Positions 1 to 8,085 are shown, numbered from the stretch's first letter. The stretch is 64,000 nt of DNA from an uncultured Lachnospiraceae bacterium (GCA_910579465.1 CAJTUB010000005.1:124001-188000), one strand, 5' to 3'. Translations and numbers: made by a program. The notes: generated by a model not told the origin, from the letters alone.

Positions 1-333
1 GATGAGCTGTCAAAGCTTGCAACACATTACGGCTTTATCGACAGCGGTTCGATTCTCAAGGAGCTCAGCGCAGAGGAGCTTGAGGCAGCCTGCCAGAAGC
101 GCCTGCGCCTTGAGGTTTCCGACACAAGGGCGCTTGCGCGCGTGCTGGATTCCATGAAGGTGGAATACAAAATCCTGTCTGATACGCAGGCAGACGTATT
201 TGCAAAAATCAACATTTCAGAGCTGACCTTCGCGCTCTTCCAGGAGGGCTGCACCGTTACCTCCGTCCAGGAGCGCGATGAAAGCCTTGAAAGCTATTAT
301 GTCAGTCTGATTGGAGGTGGCAGCCATGTATAA
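1..333 (+). CDS. ABC transporter ATP-binding protein, C-terminal part (5' truncated)
   Basis: The open frame enters from the left edge with no start and ends at TAA 331-333, giving the last 110 residues. Walker motifs lie outside the window. The visible part has the helical tail that follows the nucleotide-binding domain in bacitracin/lantibiotic-type ATPases, including a short GFIDSGSIL stretch. It overlaps the next gene by 8 bp, so it is translationally coupled to an ABC-2 permease and followed by a histidine kinase. The likely role is an envelope or peptide-antibiotic stress exporter. The family call rests on tail resemblance and context. Confidence 0.75.
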   Translation, partial: DELSKLATHYGFIDSGSILKELSAEELEAACQKRLRLEVSDTRALARVLDSMKVEYKILSDTQADVFAKINISELTFALFQEGCTVTSVQERDESLESYYVSLIGGGSHV

Positions 334-1159
334 ATTATTATCCGCGGATTTCAGAAGGCTTATCAAAAGCAAACTTTTCTGGATTCTGCTCTTTATGATG
401 TTTTTTCTCTCGGCAGGCAATATGCTGAACTTCTGCAATCGTACTAAGCATCTCGTTCCAATCAGGGCAATCGGGCTGGAGGAGGCCTGGTTCATGCCTG
501 TCCTCTTACTTGGTATTTTCTGCGCGGTTTTTTCGGGTCTGTTCTTCGGAACGGAATACTCCGACGGCAGTATCCGCAATAAGCTCTCGGTCGGGCACAC
601 CCGCAGCTCTGTTTATCTCGCAAATCTGCTGCTCTGCTTTACCGCGACACTTTCCTTTGCCCTGGCTGCGCTGGCTGGCGGACTTACCGGTATCCCGGCA
701 CTTGGTCTGTGGAAGCTTGACATTTCCATGCTTTTGCTGTATCTTTGCCTTATTATCCTGCTTTCAGCAGCATACAGCGCAATCGCTGCCTTTATTTCCA
801 TGCTTTGCTCCAACAAGGCAGCAGCCTCCGTCATATCCATCCTGTTTATCCTTGTCCTGTTTGTGGCTTCCAGCCGTCTTGACGCCCGCCTTCAGGAGCC
901 GGAGCTTACACAGAATATTATTATAACCGCGGAGGATGGCATGCAGTGGGGAGAGCCGGTCCCGAACCCGCTCTACGTGAGCGGCTCCCTGCGCCTGGTG
1001 CTCCAGTTCCTCATGCTTCTCCTTCCGACGGGGCAGGGTCAGCAAATTGCGTACCTGAATATTTCCCAGCCTGTAACGGCGCTTCTTTGCTCCATCGGGA
1101 TTGCCGTTATCGTAACGGCTGCGGGTATGCTGCTGTTCCAGAAAAAAGACATCCGATAG
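326..1159 (+). CDS. ABC-2 type transporter permease
   Basis: A 277-residue protein with about six hydrophobic segments: one near residues 20-40, a pair near 60-110, and the rest through 130-275. It is the membrane partner of the ATPase ending at 333. The start is ATG 326, because GGAGG at 313-317 lies 8 nt upstream; the TTG at 311 overlaps that ribosome site. A large extracytoplasmic loop lies near residues 180-215. Substrate is unknown. The neighbouring kinase suggests a drug- or peptide-responsive export module. Confidence 0.85.
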   Translation: MYKLLSADFRRLIKSKLFWILLFMMFFLSAGNMLNFCNRTKHLVPIRAIGLEEAWFMPVLLLGIFCAVFSGLFFGTEYSDGSIRNKLSVGHTRSSVYLANLLLCFTATLSFALAALAGGLTGIPALGLWKLDISMLLLYLCLIILLSAAYSAIAAFISMLCSNKAAASVISILFILVLFVASSRLDARLQEPELTQNIIITAEDGMQWGEPVPNPLYVSGSLRLVLQFLMLLLPTGQGQQIAYLNISQPVTALLCSIGIAVIVTAAGMLLFQKKDIR

Positions 1160-1171
1160 GAGCGTTCCGTT

Positions 1172-2059
1172 ATGGTAGAATTGTTATGGAGCCTGGTTGT
1201 GGCACTCATTCTTGTAATTTTCATTTTGTCGGTCAAGGTTTATCTTCTGCAAAAGTCGGCAGGGGAGATTGCAGATGCCTTTGCCGAGCGGCTCGTAACA
1301 GATACCAATACGCTCATCGACATTTCCAGCCGCGACCGTTCCATGCGGAAGCTGGCTGCCGCGGTCAATACACAGCTGCGGCAGCTCCGCAGGGAGCGGC
1401 GACGCTTTGTCCAGGGCGACCTGGAGCTAAAGGAAGCCGTGACAAACATTTCCCACGACCTGCGCACTCCGCTGACTGCCATCTGCGGCTATCTGGATTT
1501 GCTGGAACGGGAGGAAAAAAGCGAGACGACAGAACGCTACCTCTCCTATATCCGGAACCGCTCCGAAGCGCTCCGGCAGCTTACGGAGGAGCTGTTCTGC
1601 TACTCCGTAGTGCTTTCCGCAAAGGACTTCACCTTTGAGGAGGTAAACCTGTGCCGCATTTTAGAGGACAGCCTTCTGTCCTTTTACGGCGCCCTGAAGC
1701 AAAAAAACATTACCCCGGACATCCGGATGCCGGAGCAGCATATCATACGACTTCTCGACCCCGCCGCCGTCAGCCGTATTTTTTCCAATATTATCAGCAA
1801 CGCCATCAAATACAGCGACGGAGACTTTTCCGTCGTAATGGATACGGCAGGCAGCATCGTCTTTTCCAATACCGCGGGAAACCTGACGCCGGTGACCGCA
1901 GGCAGACTGTTCGACCGCTTCTATACGGTAGAGGCGAGCCGGAACTCCACCGGGCTCGGGCTTTCCATTGCCAGACACCTCACGGAAGAAATGGGCGGCA
2001 GCATCCGTGCCGACTACCGGGATAGGACGCTTTCCATCACCGTCTCGTTTCCGGAATAG
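1172..2059 (+). CDS. Sensor histidine kinase
   Basis: A 295-residue kinase with one membrane helix at about residues 4-25 and no sizeable extracellular sensor. A HAMP-like linker and dimerisation helix follow, with the H-box ISHDLRTPLTA (His95 is the phosphate acceptor), an N-box NIISNAIKYSDGD, and G-boxes ending in STGLGLSIARH. Short intramembrane-sensing kinases of this kind usually read the state of a partner ABC transporter. It follows the permease after 12 bp in one operon. The cognate response regulator is probably upstream of the window. Confidence 0.9.
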   Translation: MVELLWSLVVALILVIFILSVKVYLLQKSAGEIADAFAERLVTDTNTLIDISSRDRSMRKLAAAVNTQLRQLRRERRRFVQGDLELKEAVTNISHDLRTPLTAICGYLDLLEREEKSETTERYLSYIRNRSEALRQLTEELFCYSVVLSAKDFTFEEVNLCRILEDSLLSFYGALKQKNITPDIRMPEQHIIRLLDPAAVSRIFSNIISNAIKYSDGDFSVVMDTAGSIVFSNTAGNLTPVTAGRLFDRFYTVEASRNSTGLGLSIARHLTEEMGGSIRADYRDRTLSITVSFPE

Positions 2060-2110
2060 CCACCGTCCCTTGGACTTCTGCATTTTGAAGGATATCAGAA
2101 AGGAGCCGCT

Positions 2111-2632
2111 ATGTCTCATTCCACCATTTATTCCACCCGCACTTCCTCTCCGGTCGGCGCCCTGACCTTAGCCGGTACGGACGACGCCCTTGTCGGTCTG
2201 TGGATAGAAGGGCAGAAGTATTTTTCACACACGCTCACTAAAATGCCGGAGCAAAGGGACGACCTCCCGGTGTTTCAAAAGACTAAGGTATGGCTTGACC
2301 GCTACTTTGCAGGTGAAAGACCAGCACCGGCGGAGCTTCCCCTTGCGCCCGCCGGGGGAGAGTTCCGCCGGATGGTCTGGAAGCTGCTGCTTGAAATCCC
2401 TTACGGGCAGACCGTGACCTATGGCGCTCTCGCCCGTAAGGTAGCGGCACTTACCAAAAGGGAGCACATGTCTGCCCAGGCAGTCGGCGGCGCTGTCGGT
2501 CATAATCCGATCTCTATTATTATTCCGTGCCACCGCGTCATCGGCGCAGACGGAAGCCTGACCGGCTATGCAGGCGGCATAGAGCTGAAGCGCCGGTTGT
2601 TAGCACATGAGGGAATACGAAGTGAAAAATGA
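2111..2632 (+). CDS. ogt: Methylated-DNA--protein-cysteine S-methyltransferase
   Basis: A 173-residue protein of normal length for Ogt/AdaB. It removes O6-methylguanine adducts by irreversible transfer to its own cysteine. The active-site PCHRV motif puts the acceptor at Cys140, with the helix-turn-helix and arginine-finger region before it (YGQTVTYGALA at 98-108) and GYAGGIELKRRLL after it. AGGAG at 2101-2105 supports ATG 2111. It lies 51 bp after the kinase on the same strand, but nothing links it to that system functionally. Confidence 0.95.
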   Translation: MSHSTIYSTRTSSPVGALTLAGTDDALVGLWIEGQKYFSHTLTKMPEQRDDLPVFQKTKVWLDRYFAGERPAPAELPLAPAGGEFRRMVWKLLLEIPYGQTVTYGALARKVAALTKREHMSAQAVGGAVGHNPISIIIPCHRVIGADGSLTGYAGGIELKRRLLAHEGIRSEK

Positions 2633-2734
2633 CGCTTTTTCTAAATATGCCCTTTTAATTTCCGCAAATAGGATAAGACATCTAATTGTTGTAATTTATT
2701 ATAGAACATTATCTCCTATCAATTAATTCTCTCT

Positions 2735-3613
2735 TTATGCAGGATTAAGCGTCACTTTTATATACAAACTCTTTCCTTTTACTTCTGCATTAATACTCCC
2801 GCCCATAGCTTCTATAAGCTGTCTGCATATATAAAGTCCAATGCCGCTCCCTTTGCTTCTTGACTTGTCCTGTGTATAAAATCTATCAAATATATGTGTG
2901 ACGTCAACATCGGTGTTTACAGGATTTGATACAGTTATAACTACCTTCCCGTTTTCTTGACGGATAAGAAAATGGATGTCTCCGCTTGTATATTTCACAC
3001 CATTTGAAATCAAATTCTGGATTACTCTGTTCAGTAAATCAGGGTCAGCAGAAACCATAACCGTCTTATCGGAATTTTCAAAGTGCGGAGTTATATTTTT
3101 TTCCTCAAATATTGGATAATTCGTAAGTATTTGCTCACAAACTATTCCTGCTACATCTATACTTTCCAATTCCGGAATACAGCCCTGCGATTCAAGCACC
3201 GATAATTCAAAAAAGTCATTAATCAGAACATTGCAGTAACGTGTTCGCTCCAGGCATATCCTTATAATTTCTTTTACTGTATCATTGTCACATTCTTTCT
3301 CTGCCAGCTGCAAATAACCAATTACTGATGTCAGTGGTGTTTTCATATCATGGGATATATCTGCTATGGAGGATTTTAAAGCTGCAGAAGATACATTACT
3401 TTTAATAATTGTCTGCTGAATTTTTTCAAGCAATTTATTTATTTCTAATACTACCAATTCGATGTCGCTGTCTATAAACTCAACCGTCACAAGTTGATTT
3501 TGTTCATCATTTAACTGCCTGGAAACAGCCTTTAGCTGTTTCTTTAATCTGTAATATTTTCCTGCAAAAAATACGACAGCGGCAAAAAGTATTAAAATAA
3601 TTATATATTCCAC
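2735..3613 (-). CDS. Sensor histidine kinase of regulator/ABC module
   Basis: A 292-residue kinase with a single membrane helix at residues 3-18, then a coiled linker and the H-box ISHDMKTPLTS (phosphoacceptor His88). An N-box (QNLISNGVKYTSGD) and a GSGIGLYICRQ ATP lid follow. The start is GTG 3613, supported by AGGAGG 9 nt upstream. It is the last gene of the minus-strand set RR, ATPase, permease, kinase, so it probably phosphorylates the regulator encoded at 5341-6009. The small membrane part argues for sensing through the transporter or at the membrane. Confidence 0.92.
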   Translation of the reverse strand: MEYIIILILFAAVVFFAGKYYRLKKQLKAVSRQLNDEQNQLVTVEFIDSDIELVVLEINKLLEKIQQTIIKSNVSSAALKSSIADISHDMKTPLTSVIGYLQLAEKECDNDTVKEIIRICLERTRYCNVLINDFFELSVLESQGCIPELESIDVAGIVCEQILTNYPIFEEKNITPHFENSDKTVMVSADPDLLNRVIQNLISNGVKYTSGDIHFLIRQENGKVVITVSNPVNTDVDVTHIFDRFYTQDKSRSKGSGIGLYICRQLIEAMGGSINAEVKGKSLYIKVTLNPA

Positions 3614-3626
3614 CGCTGCCTACCTC

Positions 3627-4337
3627 CTACCTTACTTCCGCTTTGTTAAATGTACCTGCAGCTATTGTGAGAAATACAATTATAGTACCGAATGCACTAA
3701 TTGAAGCAAACGCTAAATCTTCCGGACTGCTATTCCGCACAAAGCAAAAGCAGGACAATGAATAGATTTGGGGACTGATAAAATTCCGAAGGATATTGCA
3801 GCATATAACAGTATACAAAGCGGATACAGCAATGGCTTCTGAAACCTTCTTTGTCATAAAAGAGATTAAAACAACTCCACTTGTAACTGCTATCAATTGA
3901 AGCAATACTGTCAACAGCCAGCAGACGTTCTCCATCCGGAACAAACTGGCGTCAAATCCTCTTATTACAGAGAATCCAACTATAGTAGACAAAATGTAGA
4001 TAAGATGGAGCAGGACAGCAAAAGAGCATGCCATAATCGTCCTGGAAAGCAAAATATGAAAACGGCTATGTCCCAGCTTTATTTCATTACATATGGTACG
4101 ATTGGAAAAATCTTTTCCAATAAACAATGCCGTAATAATTGATATAAAAAACACAAAGGAGGTATCGCTAACAGAATAAGAAAACGCAGTAGCTGTGTTA
4201 TCTGTAATATCAAATACTGTATTGCCAATACGATTATCCCCGTAAAGATATCCGACCACAAACATAAAAAGCATAGCAATATATCCAAATTGAAATTTTT
4301 TTAGTTTATAAAACTCAACCTTTATTAAATTATGCAT
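3627..4337 (-). CDS. ABC transporter permease (bacitracin/lantibiotic immunity type)
   Basis: A 236-residue protein with six predicted membrane helices and no large soluble domain, the size of BcrB/LanE-type permeases. The start ATG 4337 has GGAGG 8 nt upstream and overlaps the ATPase stop by 8 bp. It is taken as the membrane half of the exporter whose ATPase is at 4330-5253. Base composition is more AT-rich than most neighbours, as in the rest of this module, which could mean separate acquisition. Substrate is unknown. Confidence 0.85.
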   Translation of the reverse strand: MHNLIKVEFYKLKKFQFGYIAMLFMFVVGYLYGDNRIGNTVFDITDNTATAFSYSVSDTSFVFFISIITALFIGKDFSNRTICNEIKLGHSRFHILLSRTIMACSFAVLLHLIYILSTIVGFSVIRGFDASLFRMENVCWLLTVLLQLIAVTSGVVLISFMTKKVSEAIAVSALYTVICCNILRNFISPQIYSLSCFCFVRNSSPEDLAFASISAFGTIIVFLTIAAGTFNKAEVR

Positions 4338-5253
4338 CGCGCTTACCTCCGGTTAAAGTTAGAAAATATTCTGCAAGGCTCTGTCCACATACCGACAATT
4401 CACCAATTATAATGTTATTCTGTGTCAAAACCCGCGAAATCTGCTGTGGTTCTTCCGTGAATGCATATATATGTAAGGTGTGGTCGTCAATCACCTTATA
4501 ATCAGATATTTTCAATTCCTTTTCAATCACTGCCACACATTGCGGCAGACTGTCTGAACAGACCTTGACATAATTTTCACATTTTTCTTTCAATTGTTCA
4601 TGGGAAAGGCTCTCTATAATCTTTCCTTTATGGATAATGATATAATCTGTTGCCAGAAGATACAGTTCATTTAAAATGTGGCTTGAGATGAGCATGGTAA
4701 TTCCACGCTCCTCATTCAGCTTTTTCAAAAGCATCCGGAGCGCAGAAATGTTTTTTGGGTCAAGTCCATTGACCGGTTCATCCAGAATCAGCAACTCTGG
4801 TTTTCCCACAAGTGCCAATGCAACACCTAACCGTTGTTTCATGCCCATGGAAAATTCCCGGACCTTCTTATCCCGTACATCAAATAAATCTAACAATTTC
4901 AACAGTTCATCACATACCGACTTATCGGGATTTCCAAGTAATATCCTCTGTAATTCAAGATTGCGGTAAGCTGAAAATTCGGGGTATAGCGTCGGTTGCT
5001 CTATTGTACTTCCTATCCGCCGCCGGACATCCTGCATTTGCCCATGGTTTTCTTTCCCGAAAAGGGAATAGGTTCCATCTGTCGGAACAGAAAGTCCGGT
5101 AAGTATACGCATAAGTGTTGTTTTACCTGCCCCGTTCTCTCCTATAAAACCATAAATATGCCCTGCTTCCAACGTGATGGAAATGCCGTCTAAGGCTTTG
5201 AAATGATTGTAAGACTTTGTGATATTATTTGTCTGCAATACTATATTTTGCAT
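4330..5253 (-). CDS. ABC transporter ATP-binding protein (bacitracin/lantibiotic immunity type)
   Basis: A 307-residue ATPase. Walker A GENGAGKTT is at residues 38-46, the signature is MGMKQR, Walker B is LLILDEP followed by VNGLDP, and the H-loop is SSHIL. A C-terminal tail of about 90 residues resembles BcrA/LanF ATPases. ATG 5253 has GGAGG 9 nt upstream. It heads the ATPase-permease-kinase run, and its 88-bp upstream gap holds direct repeats suitable for an OmpR-type regulator. Likely role: protection from membrane-active peptides. Confidence 0.9.
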   Translation of the reverse strand: MQNIVLQTNNITKSYNHFKALDGISITLEAGHIYGFIGENGAGKTTLMRILTGLSVPTDGTYSLFGKENHGQMQDVRRRIGSTIEQPTLYPEFSAYRNLELQRILLGNPDKSVCDELLKLLDLFDVRDKKVREFSMGMKQRLGVALALVGKPELLILDEPVNGLDPKNISALRMLLKKLNEERGITMLISSHILNELYLLATDYIIIHKGKIIESLSHEQLKEKCENYVKVCSDSLPQCVAVIEKELKISDYKVIDDHTLHIYAFTEEPQQISRVLTQNNIIIGELSVCGQSLAEYFLTLTGGKRDA

Positions 5254-5307
5254 ATTTCACTCACCTCCAACCATATATTACAGGACAATGTTAAGTTCAT
5301 TCTTCAC

Positions 5308-5329
5308 AAAACTTAAAGAAAAACTAAAG
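5308..5329 (-). promoter_or_regulatory. Candidate response-regulator direct repeat
   Basis: Read on the minus strand, two near-identical 11-bp units lie in tandem (CTTTAGTTTTT and CTTTAAGTTTT). They are between the regulator gene and the ATPase it probably controls. An 11-bp period is typical of OmpR/PhoB-family dimers binding direct repeats. No clear -35 box was found, which fits activator dependence. The binding assignment is inferred. Confidence 0.4.
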
Positions 5330-5340
5330 ATGCACTTCTC

Positions 5341-6009
5341 TTATTCGACAAGTCGGTATCCCATCCCGTAAACGGTTTCAATATATTTTTTGTTCGTATG
5401 TTTTGCAATTTTTCGGCGGAGATTGCTTATGTGAACATTAATTGTATTATCTTCCTGCAAATAGTCCTCACCCATTATAATCTCATACAGAGTGCGTTTT
5501 GAGAATATCCGGGCCGGATTTTTCATCAAAAGTTCCAGTATGGCATATTCTGTCGCAGTGCACACAATCTCCATATCATTTGCAAAAACACGCTTTGAAT
5601 CGGTCTTTATTACAAGTTCGTGGAAAATAATATCTTTCGTTTCCTGTTGTGAAGTTCTTCGAAGTACGGCTTGAATCCGTAAAAGTACCTCGTCAATGTC
5701 AAAAGGCTTAGTTATGTAATCATCTACTCCAAGCCGAAGAAGCTCTACTCTGTTATGCGTTTCGCTTTTGGCAGACAATACAACAATAGGGGTCTCTTTC
5801 ATCCTGCGTAACTCTTTCACAATATCTTCACCAGATTTCTCTGGCAACATCAAATCTAACAGTATAAGGCTATATTCTTCATGCAATCCCATGGCAAGTC
5901 CGTCTATACCATTGTGCGCATTGTCAACAACATACCCACTTTTTTCGAGGATACTCCGTAGCAATCCGTTAATTGTTATATCATCTTCAATAATCAATAT
6001 TTTATTCAT
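5341..6009 (-). CDS. OmpR-family response regulator
   Basis: A 222-residue two-domain regulator. The receiver domain has acidic residues Glu8-Asp9-Asp10, phosphoacceptor Asp52 (LILLDLMLPEKSG), and Lys101 in TKPF. The winged-helix DNA-binding domain covers about 130-220 and ends in the usual YGMGYRL motif. The start is ATG 6009 (MNKILIIEDD) with AGGAAG upstream; a reading extended to 6129 adds 40 residues unlike the family. It is first in the module with the ABC transporter and kinase, probably activating the ATPase promoter. Confidence 0.93.
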   Translation of the reverse strand: MNKILIIEDDITINGLLRSILEKSGYVVDNAHNGIDGLAMGLHEEYSLILLDLMLPEKSGEDIVKELRRMKETPIVVLSAKSETHNRVELLRLGVDDYITKPFDIDEVLLRIQAVLRRTSQQETKDIIFHELVIKTDSKRVFANDMEIVCTATEYAILELLMKNPARIFSKRTLYEIIMGEDYLQEDNTINVHISNLRRKIAKHTNKKYIETVYGMGYRLVE

Positions 6010-6153
6010 ATATCCGCTTCCTTTTCTACATCCGGATGCATAATCATCCTCCTGCCACATATTGCGTATATTATAGCCGCTTGAACGAATTAAATCAAGG
6101 CACGCTTCCATCAGATTTAACTTTTGCATGGATATTTAAAGGGGATTACTTGT

Positions 6154-6199
6154 AAAAAGAGGAGCCTGCGCTTTCCATCTGCAACAGTCTCCTCTTTTT
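6154..6199 (-). terminator. Intrinsic terminator after rubrerythrin
   Basis: The arms AAAAAGAGGAG and CTCCTCTTTTT form an 11-bp stem with a 24-nt loop. On the minus strand the stem ends in a T run about 30 bp past the rubrerythrin stop. The symmetrical A/T runs could let it work both ways. Confidence 0.75.
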
Positions 6200-6229
6200 C
6201 TATTTCACTCTATTTGCCATTTACAGCTT

Positions 6230-6808
6230 CTAGCCAAAATATCTCTTCAGAAGCCCCTCGAATGCCTTGCCGTGTCTAGCCTCATCCCTTGCCATCTCGT
6301 GAACGGTGTCATGGATTGCGTCGAGGTTTGCAGCCTTTGCGCGCTTTGCAAGGTCCGTCTTGCCTGCGGTTGCGCCGTTCTCTGCATCTACACGGAGCTG
6401 CAGGTTCTTCTTGGTGCTGTCGGTTACTACCTCGCCGAGCAGCTCTGCGAACTTCGCCGCATGCTCTGCCTCTTCGTAAGCCGCCTTCTCGTAGTACATG
6501 CCGACTTCCGGATACCCCTCACGGTGAGCCACTCTTGCCATTGCAAGGTACATGCCGACCTCACAGCACTCGCCCTCAAAGTTTGCGCGGAGATCCTTTA
6601 AAATATCCTCGCTGACACCCTTTGCAACGCCTACCACATGCTCTGCAGCCCATACCTTCTCGCCTGCCTGCTCGACAAACTTCTCAGCCGGGGCCTTACA
6701 TACCGGGCAGCTCTCCGGAGCGGAGTCACCTTCATGCACATAACCACATACCTGACATACATATTTTGCCATACTTTTTTCGCTGTGCCGCGCACCCGTC
6801 TTACGCAC
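6230..6808 (-). CDS. Rubrerythrin, rubredoxin domain first (reverse rubrerythrin)
   Basis: A cytoplasmic peroxide-reducing protein of anaerobes. An N-terminal rubredoxin domain (CQVCG and CPVCK) is followed by a ferritin-like diiron domain with ligands in FEGECCEVGMY, EEAEH and EMARDEARH. Two starts are possible. GTG 6808 has GGAGG 5 nt upstream (192 residues); ATG 6772 matches the usual N-terminus of the family but has no good ribosome site (180 residues). GTG 6808 is used here. A consensus promoter and a 15-bp operator shared with the neighbouring Fur-family gene lie just upstream, suggesting peroxide or metal control. Confidence 0.92.
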   Translation of the reverse strand: MRKTGARHSEKSMAKYVCQVCGYVHEGDSAPESCPVCKAPAEKFVEQAGEKVWAAEHVVGVAKGVSEDILKDLRANFEGECCEVGMYLAMARVAHREGYPEVGMYYEKAAYEEAEHAAKFAELLGEVVTDSTKKNLQLRVDAENGATAGKTDLAKRAKAANLDAIHDTVHEMARDEARHGKAFEGLLKRYFG

Positions 6809-6859
6809 AGCATCCTCCTTTTCTTTTATATGATTGAGCGGCAGTGCCGCAACAGAAAA

Positions 6860-6874
6860 CAGTAACTTTTACTG
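6860..6874 (-). promoter_or_regulatory. Fur/PerR-type operator upstream of rubrerythrin
   Basis: CAGTAACTTTTACTG is an inverted repeat of PerR-box size (7-1-7 with one mismatch). It lies just downstream of the -10 box, where a bound repressor would block transcription. Eleven of its 15 bases would be enough for recognition; in fact 13 are identical in the copy upstream of the Fur-family gene (7386-7400). Confidence 0.7.
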
Positions 6875-6879
6875 ATATT

Positions 6880-6908
6880 AGTTTAACAAAGATCTGACTG
6901 CCTGTCAA
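6880..6908 (-). promoter_or_regulatory. Sigma-A promoter of rubrerythrin
   Basis: On the minus strand, TTGACA (6903-6908), a 17-bp spacer and TAAACT (6880-6885). The operator begins 5 bp further downstream. Confidence 0.7.
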
Positions 6909-6960
6909 GTGCTTTTGAAAAAATCTTTTTATTTTCCCGGAATACCCGTAAAAAAGCAGG

Positions 6961-7362
6961 TCACGGAACCTTCGGAGCAATCTCCTGTCTTGAACACGCC
7001 GGGCAGACCCCGTAAAAATAGGCGAAATGTCCTTCGACTGTTCCCGGAAAACCGGCACCGGCAATCACGTCAATATGGTCAAGGGACGCCATTTCAAGAT
7101 CCGACACACTGCCGCACTCCCTGCACAGGAAGTGATAATGCGGCTTCGTAAAGCCGTCGTACCGGTCGCTGCTGCCGCCGCAGGCAAGCCGGAGAATCTC
7201 TCCGGTCTCCGCCAGCATGTTCAGATTGCGGTAAACCGTACCGAGACTGATATTCGGTATTTTCTTCCGGACATTTTCATAAACCGTATCGGCGGTAGGG
7301 TGGGAATCCGTACTGCGCAAATAGTCTAAAATCGCATTTCGCTGTTTGCTTTGTTTCATCAT
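6961..7362 (-). CDS. Fur-family transcriptional repressor, PerR-like
   Basis: A 133-residue winged-helix repressor. The DNA-binding half covers residues 1-80 with the recognition segment SLGTVYRNLNML. The dimer/metal half has a His-rich KPHYHF stretch and two CxxC pairs (CREC, CPAC) that would hold a structural zinc. Length and motifs fit Fur/PerR/Zur; assignment to PerR comes from the rubrerythrin neighbour and the shared PerR-like operator. A copy of that operator in its own promoter implies autoregulation. The start could also be the second ATG at 7359. Confidence 0.9.
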   Translation of the reverse strand: MMKQSKQRNAILDYLRSTDSHPTADTVYENVRKKIPNISLGTVYRNLNMLAETGEILRLACGGSSDRYDGFTKPHYHFLCRECGSVSDLEMASLDHIDVIAGAGFPGTVEGHFAYFYGVCPACSRQEIAPKVP

Positions 7363-7385
7363 ATCAATTCCCCATTTCTATAAAA

Positions 7386-7400
7386 CAATAGAAGTTACTG
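7386..7400 (-). promoter_or_regulatory. Fur/PerR-type operator, autoregulatory copy
   Basis: On the minus strand, CAGTAACTTCTATTG differs at two positions from the operator upstream of rubrerythrin. It starts 5 bp downstream of the gene's own -10 box, the same geometry as at rubrerythrin. Confidence 0.65.
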
Positions 7401-7405
7401 TTATT

Positions 7406-7434
7406 ATTATAGAGAAAGGACAAAAAAAAGTCAA
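7406..7434 (-). promoter_or_regulatory. Sigma-A promoter of the Fur-family gene
   Basis: On the minus strand, TTGACT (7429-7434), a 17-bp spacer and a perfect TATAAT (7406-7411). The -35 box lies inside the terminator hairpin of the upstream gene cluster. Confidence 0.8.
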
Positions 7435-7453
7435 GAGGGAACCTCCTTGACTT
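7428..7453 (-). terminator. Terminator of the 7.6-8.6 kb gene pair
   Basis: On the minus strand an 11-bp stem (one bulge) with a 3-nt loop is followed by eight T. It closes transcription of the small-protein genes starting at 8584. Its 3' arm and T run overlap the -35 region of the Fur-family promoter. Confidence 0.75.
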
Positions 7454-7455
7454 TC

Positions 7456-7610
7456 CGCATTTTTTAGCGACTTTAAAAGTCCCGGTGGCGGTATGGTAAG
7501 CTGCTTTTGCATTTGTCCGAAGAACCCAGGTTTAGCACAACCGGAATCGCCTCTTAGAGCCGGTCAGGCGCGAGAACGCCACCGGGCGGCTTAACGGCTC
7601 TTAGAGGAAA
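7456..7610. repeat. Palindromic repeat family L, copy A (truncated)
   Basis: It begins CGCATTTTTTAGCGACTTTA and matches copy B (9253-9553) almost base for base for about 150 bp, apart from lacking the 68-bp insert present in B. The match stops near 7609, inside the last codons of the gene ending at 7591, so the right half is missing. It serves as the empty-site reference for the insert in copy B. Confidence 0.8.
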
Positions 7611-8085
7611 TCCCGTTTCCTAAAACAACTAAATCGTATTTCTCCTCGCCGCCCTTTTCAAAAAATCTCCAGCATTCCGTGTCGTTTGTGACCTCCGGAT
7701 ATACCGTTAACCTGATGTCCCGGTCAAACAAAATCACCAGGTCACCGAGCTCTGTGACTTCAACCTTTTGAACAACAAGATCTTCCAACAGCCCGTTTTT
7801 GTGAAAAGCAAGCCACCGGTCAAACAGGTTTGCACCGCGGACATTCCACTCAAATCGCCCGTTATCTTCCGGTTCAGGATTCTTATACTTGTCCGTGTCG
7901 GTAATTAAAATTTTTTCCTTGTCACACAGCCGGAACAGCGTCTGCATTAACAGGATATAGCATTTTCCGTGTTCCTCCGTGAAATCAATCCAGATGTCCC
8001 CCCACTCCCGGTTAATATCGGTAACCCTCGTTCCGACAAGTATCTGCAGCCTTTCCGAAACATAGCTTCTTTCTTTTTTATTCAT
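7591..8085 (-). CDS. Hypothetical protein, paralogue of the next gene; immunity-like
   Basis: A 164-residue soluble acidic protein with no signal peptide. It shares a pattern with the upstream neighbour: LLMQTLFRLC, then LITDTDKYKNPEP, and ECWRFF near the C-terminus. ATG 8085 is preferred because an AGGAGG run ends 6 nt upstream; ATG 8091 is too close to it. It overlaps the upstream gene by 8 bp. The last few residues (about SSKSR) and the stop are encoded by the repeat that borders the gene. Function is unknown. Tandem paralogues next to a DUF2185-like gene suggest toxin-immunity proteins. Confidence 0.75.
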   Translation of the reverse strand: MNKKERSYVSERLQILVGTRVTDINREWGDIWIDFTEEHGKCYILLMQTLFRLCDKEKILITDTDKYKNPEPEDNGRFEWNVRGANLFDRWLAFHKNGLLEDLVVQKVEVTELGDLVILFDRDIRLTVYPEVTNDTECWRFFEKGGEEKYDLVVLGNGISSKSR

